Below are positions 49,720 to 58,021 of a stretch of 64,000 nucleotides of DNA, in pieces. Below the pieces are notes generated by a model. It was not told the origin of the DNA and did no database searches. It saw only the letters and a list, made by a program, of their open reading frames with translations. The stretch comes from DATGMP01 sp035293565 (GTDB taxonomy: Bacteria; Pseudomonadota; Alphaproteobacteria; BOG-932; Roseiterribacteraceae): NCBI GenBank assembly GCA_035293565.1, contig DATGMP010000062.1, positions 7,355 to 71,354 of the forward strand, written 5' to 3'. The translations under genes were made by a program, and so were the position numbers. How positions within the stretch are numbered: position 1 is the first letter of the stretch; the number at the start of each line of letters is the position of its first letter.

Positions 49720-52023
49720 ATGCGCATCCCCCGATCCTTGCCTTTGCTCACGCTCGCGGCGAGCGCCCTCTCCGGCCCCGCATTCGCGCAGAGCGCCGGC
49801 GATCAGCCGGCGGCGGCGCCCGCGGGCGGCATCGAGGAGATCGTCGTCACGGCGCAGCGCCGCGAAGAGAAGCTGCACGACGTGCCGATCGCGGTCACGG
49901 CCTTCAACGCCGCGACCATCCAGGAACGGAACATCACCGACATCAATGGAATCGCGGGATTCGCGCCCAATGTCACGCTGGTCGAATCCCCTGCTTTCAA
50001 CAGCGAGACGACGATCGCCATCCGCGGCGGCGTCACGATCAACCCGGCGATCTATTGGGAGCCGACCGTCGGCATCTATGTCGACGGCGCCTATATCTCC
50101 AAGGCCCAGGCCGATGTATTCGACATCGCCGACATCGACCATATCGAAATTCTCCGCGGGCCTCAGGGCACGCTCTATGGCCGCAATACGCTGAACGGCG
50201 CGGTCAATATCGTGACCCAGAAGCCGACCGGTCAGTTCGAAGGCAACATCAAGGCCGGCTTCGGCGATTACGGCTACAAGACGGGGCGTCTCAGCGTCAA
50301 TCTGCCGGCCTGGGGACGGTTGAGCGTGAAGGTCTCGGGCCTGATCGAAAGCCGGGATGGATTCATCACGGTCGAGCCCGATCCCTTCCACCTGCCGACG
50401 ACAAGCTTCCCCTTCGCGCACGCGCCGACCGAGGGACATCTCGATTCGCTCGACCGCAAGGCGGGCCGCATTGCCGCCAAGCTCGACATCACGGACGACA
50501 TCACGGCCGACTACGCCTTCGATGTGAGCTACGAGCACGACCTGCCGCAACCTTCGCAGCTCGCCTCTATCTCGCCGGCGATCGGGTTCCCGGCCAATCT
50601 CTACATCCAGCACAATCCGCAATCGCTCATCAGCTACGCGAACGGCTCGTATGAAGACGGCGGGATGTTCGAAGACACCAGCGTGCGCTCGCACGCCCTG
50701 ACGCTTACCTGGGACGTCTCCGATGAACTTATTCTCAAATCGATCACCGCCTATCGCTGGGTGAACTGGTCGAACGCGATCGATCTCGACGGCACGCCGA
50801 TGACGCTCGCTGCCACCGAGCTGTTCGATACCTATCATTCCTTCTCCCAAGAGGTGCAGGCCGCGGGCCAGATCGATCGCCTGCATTACACCGCCGGCGC
50901 CTATTACTTCTCGGACGGCGGCTTCAACGAAGGCGTGCAGGATTTCTTCGAGGAGGCGGTCCGCTATTATTCGAACTACGGCACGCGGACCGAGGCCTAT
51001 GCGCTCTATGCGCAAGTCGAATACGTTCCGCCGATCCTCGACGACAATCTCACCGTCACGCTGGGCCTGCGCTACAGCAACGAGAACAAGGTCGGATTCC
51101 GCGCCGAATACGGCTCCTTCTTCGTGCAGGGTTTCGGCTTCACGCCGTTCCTGACGCAGATTCCATCGGTGATGGCCCAGAAGAATTTCGACGCCGCGAC
51201 GCCGCTCTATGAGGTCAAGTACAACATCTCGCCCGACATCAACGTCTATGCCAAATATGCCGAGGGGTTCAAAAGCGGCGGCTTCAACGGGGAGTCGAAC
51301 TCGCTGATCGAATCAATCACGCCGTTCGACGCGGAATCGGTCGATGAATGGGAGGTCGGCGCCAAGACGCGGTGGCTCGACAATCGCCTCAACATCAACG
51401 TCGCTGCCTTCTACGACCAGCGGCAGAACATGCAGCTCTCGGTTTTCACCGCGCAGGGCGCCGTCGCGTCCGTGATCCGCAATGCCGGCAGCGCCGATAT
51501 CGACGGCTTCGAATTCGAGATGCAGGCGCTGCCGCAGCCCTGGCTCAAGGTCGACGGCACGGTGGGATATCTGAACGCGCAATATAATCGCTTCGTCAGC
51601 GGCGGCGTGAACGTCGCCAACGACCGGGCCTTCCCGGTGACGCCGCAATTCACCGCCCATATGTCGGTCGACGCGACGCTGATGGACAACGACATCGGCA
51701 AGCTCGACCTGATCGTCGACTACAACCACTCCGACGCCTACTATTATTACCCGTACTCGCTGTCGAAGGACCCGGCCGTCAATCAGGGCTATTATGCGGG
51801 GACGACCAAGGCCAGCCCGCTCAACGAGGTCAATGCGCGGCTCAGGCTGACGGACATTCCGGTCCAGTACGGCAAGCTCGAGATCTCGATGTGGGGCAAG
51901 AACATCTTCGACGACAAGGCGCGCATCAACGGCATCGATTTCGGCCCGGGCTTCGGCAATCTGACGACCGCCTATTACAACAAGCCTGCAACCTTCGGGG
52001 GCGACGTCACATTCAAATGGTGA
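49720..52023 (+). CDS. TonB-dependent outer-membrane receptor 2
   Basis: A 767-residue outer-membrane receptor. The signal peptide is at ~1-25 (LTLAASALSGPAFAQ), the TonB box-like IEEIVVTAQRREEK follows, and the plug has ILRGPQGTLYGRNTLNGAVN. The barrel ends with FGGDVTFKW, the terminal aromatic residue needed for assembly. The type is the broad catabolic class of sphingomonads. It stands alone, so its substrate cannot be inferred from neighbours. A strong hairpin separates it from the convergent lipoprotein gene. Confidence 0.94.
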   Translation: MRIPRSLPLLTLAASALSGPAFAQSAGDQPAAAPAGGIEEIVVTAQRREEKLHDVPIAVTAFNAATIQERNITDINGIAGFAPNVTLVESPAFNSETTIAIRGGVTINPAIYWEPTVGIYVDGAYISKAQADVFDIADIDHIEILRGPQGTLYGRNTLNGAVNIVTQKPTGQFEGNIKAGFGDYGYKTGRLSVNLPAWGRLSVKVSGLIESRDGFITVEPDPFHLPTTSFPFAHAPTEGHLDSLDRKAGRIAAKLDITDDITADYAFDVSYEHDLPQPSQLASISPAIGFPANLYIQHNPQSLISYANGSYEDGGMFEDTSVRSHALTLTWDVSDELILKSITAYRWVNWSNAIDLDGTPMTLAATELFDTYHSFSQEVQAAGQIDRLHYTAGAYYFSDGGFNEGVQDFFEEAVRYYSNYGTRTEAYALYAQVEYVPPILDDNLTVTLGLRYSNENKVGFRAEYGSFFVQGFGFTPFLTQIPSVMAQKNFDAATPLYEVKYNISPDINVYAKYAEGFKSGGFNGESNSLIESITPFDAESVDEWEVGAKTRWLDNRLNINVAAFYDQRQNMQLSVFTAQGAVASVIRNAGSADIDGFEFEMQALPQPWLKVDGTVGYLNAQYNRFVSGGVNVANDRAFPVTPQFTAHMSVDATLMDNDIGKLDLIVDYNHSDAYYYYPYSLSKDPAVNQGYYAGTTKASPLNEVNARLRLTDIPVQYGKLEISMWGKNIFDDKARINGIDFGPGFGNLTTAYYNKPATFGGDVTFKW

Positions 52024-52051
52024 GTCGGTTCGTTGCTGCGATTTGGTCAAG

Positions 52052-52090
52052 GCGGCCGGGTCTCAGCCTCTGGAGGCCCGACCCGGCCGC
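52052..52090. terminator. Strong hairpin between convergent genes
   Basis: GCGGCCGGGTC (52052-52062) pairs perfectly with GACCCGGCCGC (52080-52090), with a second stem GCCTC/GAGGC inside. There is no T-tract, so it is a terminator-like structure serving both the receptor and the lipoprotein gene rather than a canonical intrinsic terminator. Confidence 0.55.
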
Positions 52091-52099
52091 GTTCACGCG

Positions 52100-52480
52100 T
52101 CAGTGATGATGGCCGGCCTCTCCGCCATGGCCGCCGTGCCAGGCCCCACCGCCGTGGCCGGCTTCGCCGCCGTGCCCGCCGCCGTGCCAAGCGCCGCCGC
52201 CATGCCAGCCGCGATCGCCGCCGCGCCAGCCGCCCCAATGGCCACGTTCGCCGCCCCAGCCCCAGGTGCCGTAGAGGCCCAAGCCGCCATCCCAGTAGTA
52301 AGGATAGCCATAGGAGCCATAGGCATAGCCCGGGTAATAATAGTCGTAGTAGCCGTAGTCGTAGGGGTACCCGTACGCGTAGCTGCCATGGTAGTACGGG
52401 TCGGCGTAGCAGCCCGCCAATCCGAGGGTTATTGCGGCGCCCGCCGCCAGTTTACCGATCGTCATCTTGCCACGATCCAT
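52100..52480 (-). CDS. Small lipoprotein with Gly/Tyr-rich and Gly/His-rich repeats
   Basis: A 126-residue exported lipoprotein (lipobox LGLAGC at ~19-24). The mature chain is tyrosine-rich (YYHGSYAYGYPYDYGYYDYYY), then glycine/histidine-rich with a repeated unit of the form GGAWHGG..HGGEAGH near the C-terminus, ending HHH. Such tails bind metals or are surface-exposed low-complexity regions; no enzyme domain is present. ATG 52480 has AAGGAGG upstream. The upstream frame is long but is only a shadow of the leader region of rpmI. Confidence 0.75.
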   Translation of the reverse strand: MDRGKMTIGKLAAGAAITLGLAGCYADPYYHGSYAYGYPYDYGYYDYYYPGYAYGSYGYPYYWDGGLGLYGTWGWGGERGHWGGWRGGDRGWHGGGAWHGGGHGGEAGHGGGAWHGGHGGEAGHHH

Positions 52481-52622
52481 CGCGGCCTCCTTGGAGCAAA
52501 GCTCCCCTGGTTTCCATAATATAAACAGATGGCACGGGATTATGGCCGCTTGCGGGCACTCGAAGCATTCCAGCCATGCGCCGAACCGGCGGAACAACCG
52601 GGCGTCGGCCGTGCGCGTCGGC

Positions 52623-52652
52623 TTGCTTCTTTCGCGACGGGCGGTGTATAAG
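52623..52652 (+). promoter_or_regulatory. Sigma-70-like promoter upstream of rpmI
   Basis: TTGCTT at 52623-52628 and TATAAG at 52647-52652 with an 18-base spacer. It is ~90 bases upstream of the rpmI ATG and no infC precedes it, so the ribosomal-protein operon probably starts here. Confidence 0.4.
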
Positions 52653-52749
52653 CCGCGGCTTCGGGCGGCGAGGCCGGGAATTTCCCAAAAATGGCATGCC
52701 CAACCGCTCAACGACGCGCCGTCGGCGCCATCCTATCAAGGACCCGAAA

Positions 52750-52944
52750 ATGCCTAAGTTGAAGTCGAAGAGCGGCGCCAAAAAGCGCTTCACGCTCACT
52801 GCCAAGGGCAAGGTCAGGGCCAAGCAGGCCAACACCGCCCACCGTCTAGTCAGCAAGGCCAAATCCGCCAAGCTTCGGAACCGCGGGACCACGATCTTGA
52901 CCGATTCCGACGCCTATACGATCAAGCGCTACTGGCTTCACTGA
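52750..52944 (+). CDS. rpmI: 50S ribosomal protein L35
   Basis: A 64-residue ribosomal protein L35 beginning MPKLKSKSGAKKRF and ending IKRYWLH, the expected length and pattern for the 50S subunit. ATG 52750 has AAGGA upstream. It is followed 18 bases later by rplT, the usual L35-L20 arrangement. The infC gene that often precedes it is not adjacent. Confidence 0.97.
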   Translation: MPKLKSKSGAKKRFTLTAKGKVRAKQANTAHRLVSKAKSAKLRNRGTTILTDSDAYTIKRYWLH

Positions 52945-52962
52945 AGGCAGGGGAGAAGAGAG

Positions 52963-53340
52963 ATGGCTCGCGTCAAACGGGGCGTCACCGCCCACGCACG
53001 TCACAAAAAGGTTCTGGAGCTCGCCAAGGGCTATCGCGGCCGGGGATCCAAGGCCTATCGCGTCGCATTGGAGAAGGTCGAGAAGGGGCTGCGCTATGCC
53101 TATCGCGACCGGCGCAACAAGAAGCGCGAATTCCGCGCGCTCTGGATCCAGCGCATCAACGCCGGCGCCCGGCAGAATGGCCTCACCTATTCGCAATTCA
53201 TGGACGGGCTGAAGAAGTCCGGCATCGAGGTCGACCGCAAAGTCCTCTCCGACATCGCGGCGCAAGAGCCGGATTCGTTTAGGCTCTTGGTCGAACAGGC
53301 CAAGAAGGCCCTGGGCGATGCGGCCGTCCAGGTAGCCTGA
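52963..53340 (+). CDS. rplT: 50S ribosomal protein L20
   Basis: A 125-residue L20, starting MARVKRGVTAHARHKKVL, with the basic N-terminal extension that binds 23S rRNA early in 50S assembly and the globular domain RDRRNKKREFRALWIQRINAGAR. In some bacteria L20 represses its own operon through the mRNA leader; no clear mimic is visible here. AGGGGAGAAGAG precedes the ATG. A terminator follows after 21 bases. Confidence 0.97.
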   Translation: MARVKRGVTAHARHKKVLELAKGYRGRGSKAYRVALEKVEKGLRYAYRDRRNKKREFRALWIQRINAGARQNGLTYSQFMDGLKKSGIEVDRKVLSDIAAQEPDSFRLLVEQAKKALGDAAVQVA

Positions 53341-53361
53341 CAAGGGCCTGGAACCGAGATC

Positions 53362-53393
53362 AAAGGGGCCGCGCTTGCGCCGGCCCCTTTTTT
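53362..53393 (+). terminator. Rho-independent terminator after rplT
   Basis: AAAGGGGCCG (53362-53371) pairs with CGGCCCCTTT (53381-53390), followed by a run of T to 53393. It separates the rpmI-rplT transcript from the pheS-pheT unit. Confidence 0.85.
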
Positions 53394-53502
53394 CGTATCT
53401 GTGCTATGCGGATTTACAGCATTTCATGGTGACTGGATTGCGAACCGAGGCAGGTTTCAGATCCCCCTCCCCAACGCGGGAGGGAGATAAGAAGGACTGG
53501 TC

Positions 53503-54588
53503 ATGAGCACCACCGATCAGATCGCGGAACTTCGCGCGGACCTCCTCAAGGACGTCGACGCGGCGGCTGACCTCGTGGCGCTCGACGCGGTGCGGGTCGA
53601 GGCGCTGGGGAAGAAAGGGCGCATCACCGAACGGCTGAAGACCTTGGGCGCGCTCCCGGCCGAGGAGCGCAAGGCGGCAGGCCAGGCGTTCAATTTGCTC
53701 AAGAACGAGATCGAGGCCGCGATCGCCCTGCGGCAGGAGGTGTTGAGGCGGGCCGAGCGCTCGGCCAGGCTCGCCTCCGAGAAGCTCGATGTAACCCTCC
53801 CGTCGCTCACCCGTCCTACCGGCCATATCCACCCGATCAGCCAGACGATCGAGGAGCTGATCCAGATCTTCGCCGAGATGGGCTTCTCGGTCGCCGAAGG
53901 GCCGGAGATCGAGGACGATTTCCACAATTTCACCGCCCTCAACATGCCGCCCGACCACCCCGCGCGGCAAATGCACGACACCTTCTATCTGTCGCCCGGC
54001 GCCGACGGGACGACGCGCGTGCTCCGGACCCACACCTCGCCGGTGCAGGTCCGCACCATGATGGACATGAAGCCGCCGATCCGGATCATCGCGCCCGGCC
54101 GGACCTACCGGTCGGATTATGACATGACCCACACGCCGATGTTCCATCAGGTGGAAGGGCTCGTGATCGACGAATCCACCCATATGGGGCATCTGCGCGG
54201 CTGCCTGACCGAGTTCCTGCGCGCCTTCTTCCAGATCGACGATCTGCCGCTGCGCTTCCGGCCGAGCTTCTTTCCTTTCACCGAACCGTCGGCCGAGGTC
54301 GATATCGGCTGCTCGCGCAGGGGCGGCGAGCTCAAGCTCGGCAATTTCGGCGACTGGCTGGAGATTTTGGGCTGCGGCATGGTGCATCCCAAGGTGCTGG
54401 AGATGTGCGGGATCGATTCGACGCGCTATCAGGGCTTTGCCTTCGGCATGGGAATCGAGCGTATCGCGATGCTGAAATACGGCATTCCGGACCTGCGCAC
54501 CTTCTTTGAATCCGATCTGCGCTGGCTGCGCCATTACGGCTTCGCCTTCCTCGACCAGCCGAGCCTCGGGCTCGGGCTGACGCGCTAG
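53503..54588 (+). CDS. pheS: Phenylalanyl-tRNA synthetase alpha subunit
   Basis: A 361-residue class II aminoacyl-tRNA synthetase alpha chain, attaching phenylalanine to tRNA-Phe as an alpha2beta2 enzyme. An N-terminal coiled coil (1-95) leads to the catalytic core with motif 2 FRPSFFPFTEPSAEVD and motif 3 GMGIERIAMLKYGI. Length is normal. AAGGA precedes the ATG. It is 9 bases upstream of pheT. Confidence 0.97.
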   Translation: MSTTDQIAELRADLLKDVDAAADLVALDAVRVEALGKKGRITERLKTLGALPAEERKAAGQAFNLLKNEIEAAIALRQEVLRRAERSARLASEKLDVTLPSLTRPTGHIHPISQTIEELIQIFAEMGFSVAEGPEIEDDFHNFTALNMPPDHPARQMHDTFYLSPGADGTTRVLRTHTSPVQVRTMMDMKPPIRIIAPGRTYRSDYDMTHTPMFHQVEGLVIDESTHMGHLRGCLTEFLRAFFQIDDLPLRFRPSFFPFTEPSAEVDIGCSRRGGELKLGNFGDWLEILGCGMVHPKVLEMCGIDSTRYQGFAFGMGIERIAMLKYGIPDLRTFFESDLRWLRHYGFAFLDQPSLGLGLTR

Positions 54589-54597
54589 GAGGCGCGC

Positions 54598-56988
54598 ATG
54601 AAATTCACGCTCTCCTGGCTCAAGGACCATCTCGACACGAAAGCTTCGCTCGAGGAGATCGCGGCGACGCTGACCCGCATCGGGCTCGAGGTCGAAGCCA
54701 TCGAGGACCGGTCCGGCCCGCTCGCGCCCTTCGTCGTGGGCGAGGTGCTGAGGGCCGAGCAGCATCCCAATGCCGACAGGCTGCGCGTCTGCCAGGTCAA
54801 TATCGGCAAGGGCGACGCGATCGAAGTGGTCTGCGGCGCGCCCAATGCGCGCGCGGGCCTGAAGACCGCCTTCGCCGCCGTGGGCACGCTCATCCCGGCC
54901 ACCGGCGACATCCTCAAAGCCGGCGCGATCCGCGGCGTCGTGTCGAACGGCATGCTCTGCTCCGCGCGCGAGCTCGGGCTCGGCGAGGAGCATGACGGGA
55001 TTCTCGAGCTTCCGGCCGACGCGGTTGCCGGTCAGCCGATCGCGCCTCTGCTCGGCGCGGACGATCCGGTGATCGAGATCAACCTGACGCCCAACCGCGC
55101 CGATTGCGCAGGCGTGCGCGGCATCGCACGCGACCTCGCGGCCGCCGGCCTCGGCAGCCTGAAGCCGCTCGTGATCGAGCCGGTCGAAGGCACCTTCGAG
55201 AATCGCATCTCGGTCACGATCGAGGATCACGCCGCCTGCCCGCTTTTCCTCGGGCGCACCATACGCGGCGTGAGGAACGGGCCGAGCCCGGACTGGATGC
55301 AACGGCGGCTGAGCGCGATCGGGCTCAGGCCCATCTCGGCGCTGGTCGACGTTACCAACTACATCACCTTCGATCGCTGCCGGCCGCTGCATGTCTTCGA
55401 CATCGCCAAGATTCACGGCCATGTGTTGAGCGTCCGCGATGCGCGCGACGGCGAGAGGCTGGAGGCGCTGAACGGCAAGAGCTATCTGCTCTCGCCCGGC
55501 CAGACCGTGATCGACGATGCGAACGGCGTCGAAAGCCTGGGCGGCGTCATCGGCGGCACGTCCACCGGCTGCACCGAAGTGACCACCGAGATCTTCCTCG
55601 AATGCGCACTGTTCGATCCCAAGCGCACCGCCGAAACCGGACGGGCGCTGCAGATCAACACCGATGCGCGCTACCGTTTCGAGCGCGGCGTCGATCCGGC
55701 GGCGGTGCGCGACGGAATCGAGGCGGCGACGCGCATGATCCTCGCGCTCTGCGGCGGCGAGGCGAGCGATGTTGCCGTCGCCGGCGCGATTCCCGACACG
55801 ACGCGCGCGATCCGGCTCCGCCCGACGCGCGTGGCAGAGCTGGGCGGCGTCGGGGTCACGCCGGCGCGCCAGGAGGGGATCCTGACCGCGCTCGGCTGCG
55901 CGGTCGAGACTGTGCCGACCGGCTTCGTCGTTCAGCCGCCGAGCTGGCGGCCGGATATCGAGGGCGAGGCCGACCTGGTCGAAGAGGTTCTCCGCATCGA
56001 CGGCTATGACCGCATCCCCGCCACGCCGCTGCCGCGCCTCACCGCGATTACCAAGCCCGCGATCAATGCGCAGCAGCGCCGCGTGCTTCAGGCAAAGCGT
56101 GCGTTGGCGTCGATGGGGCTGGAAGAGGCGGTCACCTGGTCCTTCATGGGGACCGTCGAGGCGGCGCTGTTCGACGGCACCGCAGCGCTCGATCTCGTCA
56201 ACCCGATCAGCGCCGACCTGGCGACCATGCGGCCTTCGATCCTGCCCAACCTGATTCAGGCGGCAGCCCGCAATGCCGCCCGCGGCTATACGGATGTGGC
56301 GCTGTTCGAAGTCGGGCCGGTCTTCCATGAAAAGCGCGAAGCTTCGCAGGCGACGGTGGCGGCCGGTATTCGCGCGGGCCAGCGCACGCCGCGCCATTGG
56401 TCCGGGAAGAATGCGCCGGTTGATGCCTTCGACGCCAAGAACGACGCGCTCAGTTTGCTGGACGCGCTCGGTTTCGACCCGTCCAAGGCCCTCGTCGACG
56501 CCAACCCGCCGGCCTGGTTCCATCCCGGGCAGGCCGGTGTGCTGCGGCTCGGCACGACCGCCCTCGGCGCCTTCGGCGCGCTCCATCCCGACGTGCTGGA
56601 CGCGTTGGGGCTGGAAGGCCCCTGCGTCGGCTTCGAGATCGATCTCGAAGCCGTGCCCCTGGCCCGGCGCAAGGGAACCGAGCGTCCCAAGCTCGTCCTT
56701 GCCCCGTTCCAACCGGTGCGGCGCGACTTCGCCTTCATCGTTACCGAGGCGGTGCCGGCCGAAAGGCTGCTTCGAGCCGTGCGCGGCGCCGATCGCGCGA
56801 TGATCGTCGACGCGCGCCTGTTCGACGTTTATACCGGACCAGGCGTCGAGGCCGGCATGAAGTCGCTTGCGGTCGAGGTGACATTGCAGCCCACGGAGCG
56901 CACGCTGACGGATGCCGAGATCGATGCGCTGGCCCAGCGGATCGTCCAGGCGGCGGCCAAGGAGACCGGCGCCGTCCTGCGCAAGTAA
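54598..56988 (+). CDS. pheT: Phenylalanyl-tRNA synthetase beta subunit
   Basis: A 796-residue beta subunit. The N-terminal tRNA-binding/EMAP-like domain (VEAIEDRSGPLAPFVVGEVL, HPNADRLRVCQV) is followed by the B3/B4 editing domain, B5 domain (GGVGVTPARQEGILTALG), the pseudo-catalytic core and a C-terminal ferredoxin-like anticodon-binding domain (FQPVRRDFAFIV). It has the expected length. A 1102-residue frame on the opposite strand is a shadow. Confidence 0.97.
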   Translation: MKFTLSWLKDHLDTKASLEEIAATLTRIGLEVEAIEDRSGPLAPFVVGEVLRAEQHPNADRLRVCQVNIGKGDAIEVVCGAPNARAGLKTAFAAVGTLIPATGDILKAGAIRGVVSNGMLCSARELGLGEEHDGILELPADAVAGQPIAPLLGADDPVIEINLTPNRADCAGVRGIARDLAAAGLGSLKPLVIEPVEGTFENRISVTIEDHAACPLFLGRTIRGVRNGPSPDWMQRRLSAIGLRPISALVDVTNYITFDRCRPLHVFDIAKIHGHVLSVRDARDGERLEALNGKSYLLSPGQTVIDDANGVESLGGVIGGTSTGCTEVTTEIFLECALFDPKRTAETGRALQINTDARYRFERGVDPAAVRDGIEAATRMILALCGGEASDVAVAGAIPDTTRAIRLRPTRVAELGGVGVTPARQEGILTALGCAVETVPTGFVVQPPSWRPDIEGEADLVEEVLRIDGYDRIPATPLPRLTAITKPAINAQQRRVLQAKRALASMGLEEAVTWSFMGTVEAALFDGTAALDLVNPISADLATMRPSILPNLIQAAARNAARGYTDVALFEVGPVFHEKREASQATVAAGIRAGQRTPRHWSGKNAPVDAFDAKNDALSLLDALGFDPSKALVDANPPAWFHPGQAGVLRLGTTALGAFGALHPDVLDALGLEGPCVGFEIDLEAVPLARRKGTERPKLVLAPFQPVRRDFAFIVTEAVPAERLLRAVRGADRAMIVDARLFDVYTGPGVEAGMKSLAVEVTLQPTERTLTDAEIDALAQRIVQAAAKETGAVLRK

Positions 56989-57011
56989 ATGAACAACGAG
57001 GAGCCTCCTGC

Positions 57012-57251
57012 ATGAGCGACATCATCGACGAGCTGCACGAGAAGGCGCAGCACTATGGCGAGAAGTACAAAGACCAGGAGCTGCGCGACTATCTCCTGAC
57101 CCTCGCTCACAAGCTCGAGGAGGCGGAAATGATGCGTCATCATTTCGGCTATTTCGTCATGCATGCTCAGGCGGTTCTGCCCTATGATGTGCAGCCGCGC
57201 CATTTCCGCGAGGCGCTCGCTCGCGCCAAGACGGTGCTCGGGAAGAAATAG
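57012..57251 (+). CDS. Small conserved-looking hypothetical protein
   Basis: A 79-residue soluble helical protein (MSDIIDELHEKAQHYGEKY, LRDYLLTLAHKLEEAEMMRHHFGYF). It has no signal peptide or known domain. The ATG has GAGGAGCCTCC upstream. It lies 23 bases after pheT and probably shares its transcript. Confidence 0.7.
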   Translation: MSDIIDELHEKAQHYGEKYKDQELRDYLLTLAHKLEEAEMMRHHFGYFVMHAQAVLPYDVQPRHFREALARAKTVLGKK

Positions 57252-57272
57252 CCAGCGCCACCGCTCCAGCGC

Positions 57273-57989
57273 ATGGATATTTTCGTTTCGGCCGCCGTGA
57301 AGCGCGAAAGACGGCCGAGCCTCGAATACATCCCGCGTCACCGTCACCAGAGCCCTTATCTGGCGCTGGTCCTGTCGGGCGGATACGAAGAGGCCGGGGA
57401 TTATGGCCGCCGGCGGGTAGGGCCGGGCGACATCGTCTTTCACGGCCGCTTCACCGCGCATCTCGACCGGTTCTCGCGCGCCGGAGCCGAGATCCTGAAT
57501 CTTGCCCTGCCGGAGAATTTCGAGCCGACCTTTCCCTTCGCCCGCGTCACGGACGCCGACGAAGCAGCCCGGCTGGCCGAACGCGACCCGGCTGAAGCGG
57601 TCGCGCTGCTGCTCGAGACCGCCCGGCCCGCTCGGATCCCGCCGCTCGATTGGTCGGACGAACTTGCATCGAGGCTGACCCACGACCCCGCGGTCGCCCT
57701 TCGCGGCTGGGCGCGCGAGCATGGGCTCACGGAGGCGACGGTTTCCCGCCATTTTCGGCAGATCTACGGCATTGCGCCTAAACTCTTCCGTGCCGAAGCG
57801 CGCGGCCGCATGGCCTGGAAGGCGATCCTGCGGGGCGGACGGCCTCTGGCCGACCTCGCCTTCGCGTTGGGATTCGCCGATCAGGCGCATATGAGCCGGG
57901 CGGTGCGCGCGATCACCGGCCGGCCGCCGAGCGGCTGGCGGACGGCCGGGTCAACTGGGTTCAAGACCGAGGCAGTCGCCGCGGGCTAG
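57273..57989 (+). CDS. AraC-family transcriptional regulator
   Basis: A 238-residue regulator. The N-terminal half is a cupin-like sensing domain (YIPRHRHQSPYLALVLSGGYEE, VGPGDIVFHGRFTAHLD). The C-terminal ~100 residues contain two helix-turn-helix units (HGLTEATVSRHFRQIYGIAPKLF and PLADLAFALGFADQAHMSRAVRAITG), the AraC signature. It may act on the neighbouring DUF885 gene, but no binding site is apparent. Confidence 0.92.
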   Translation: MDIFVSAAVKRERRPSLEYIPRHRHQSPYLALVLSGGYEEAGDYGRRRVGPGDIVFHGRFTAHLDRFSRAGAEILNLALPENFEPTFPFARVTDADEAARLAERDPAEAVALLLETARPARIPPLDWSDELASRLTHDPAVALRGWAREHGLTEATVSRHFRQIYGIAPKLFRAEARGRMAWKAILRGGRPLADLAFALGFADQAHMSRAVRAITGRPPSGWRTAGSTGFKTEAVAAG

Positions 57990-58021
57990 AGTCGCTCTCC
58001 CGGTGATCCAGGAGAATTCGC

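Noticed and set aside
49630..51015. 461-residue minus-strand frame across TonB receptor 2
   Set aside because: It is antisense to the clear signal peptide and plug domain and has no recognisable domain.
53404..56712. 1102-residue frame on the minus strand opposite pheS-pheT
   Set aside because: It is the mirror of two unmistakable synthetase genes, has no domain and reads like the complement of GC-rich codons.
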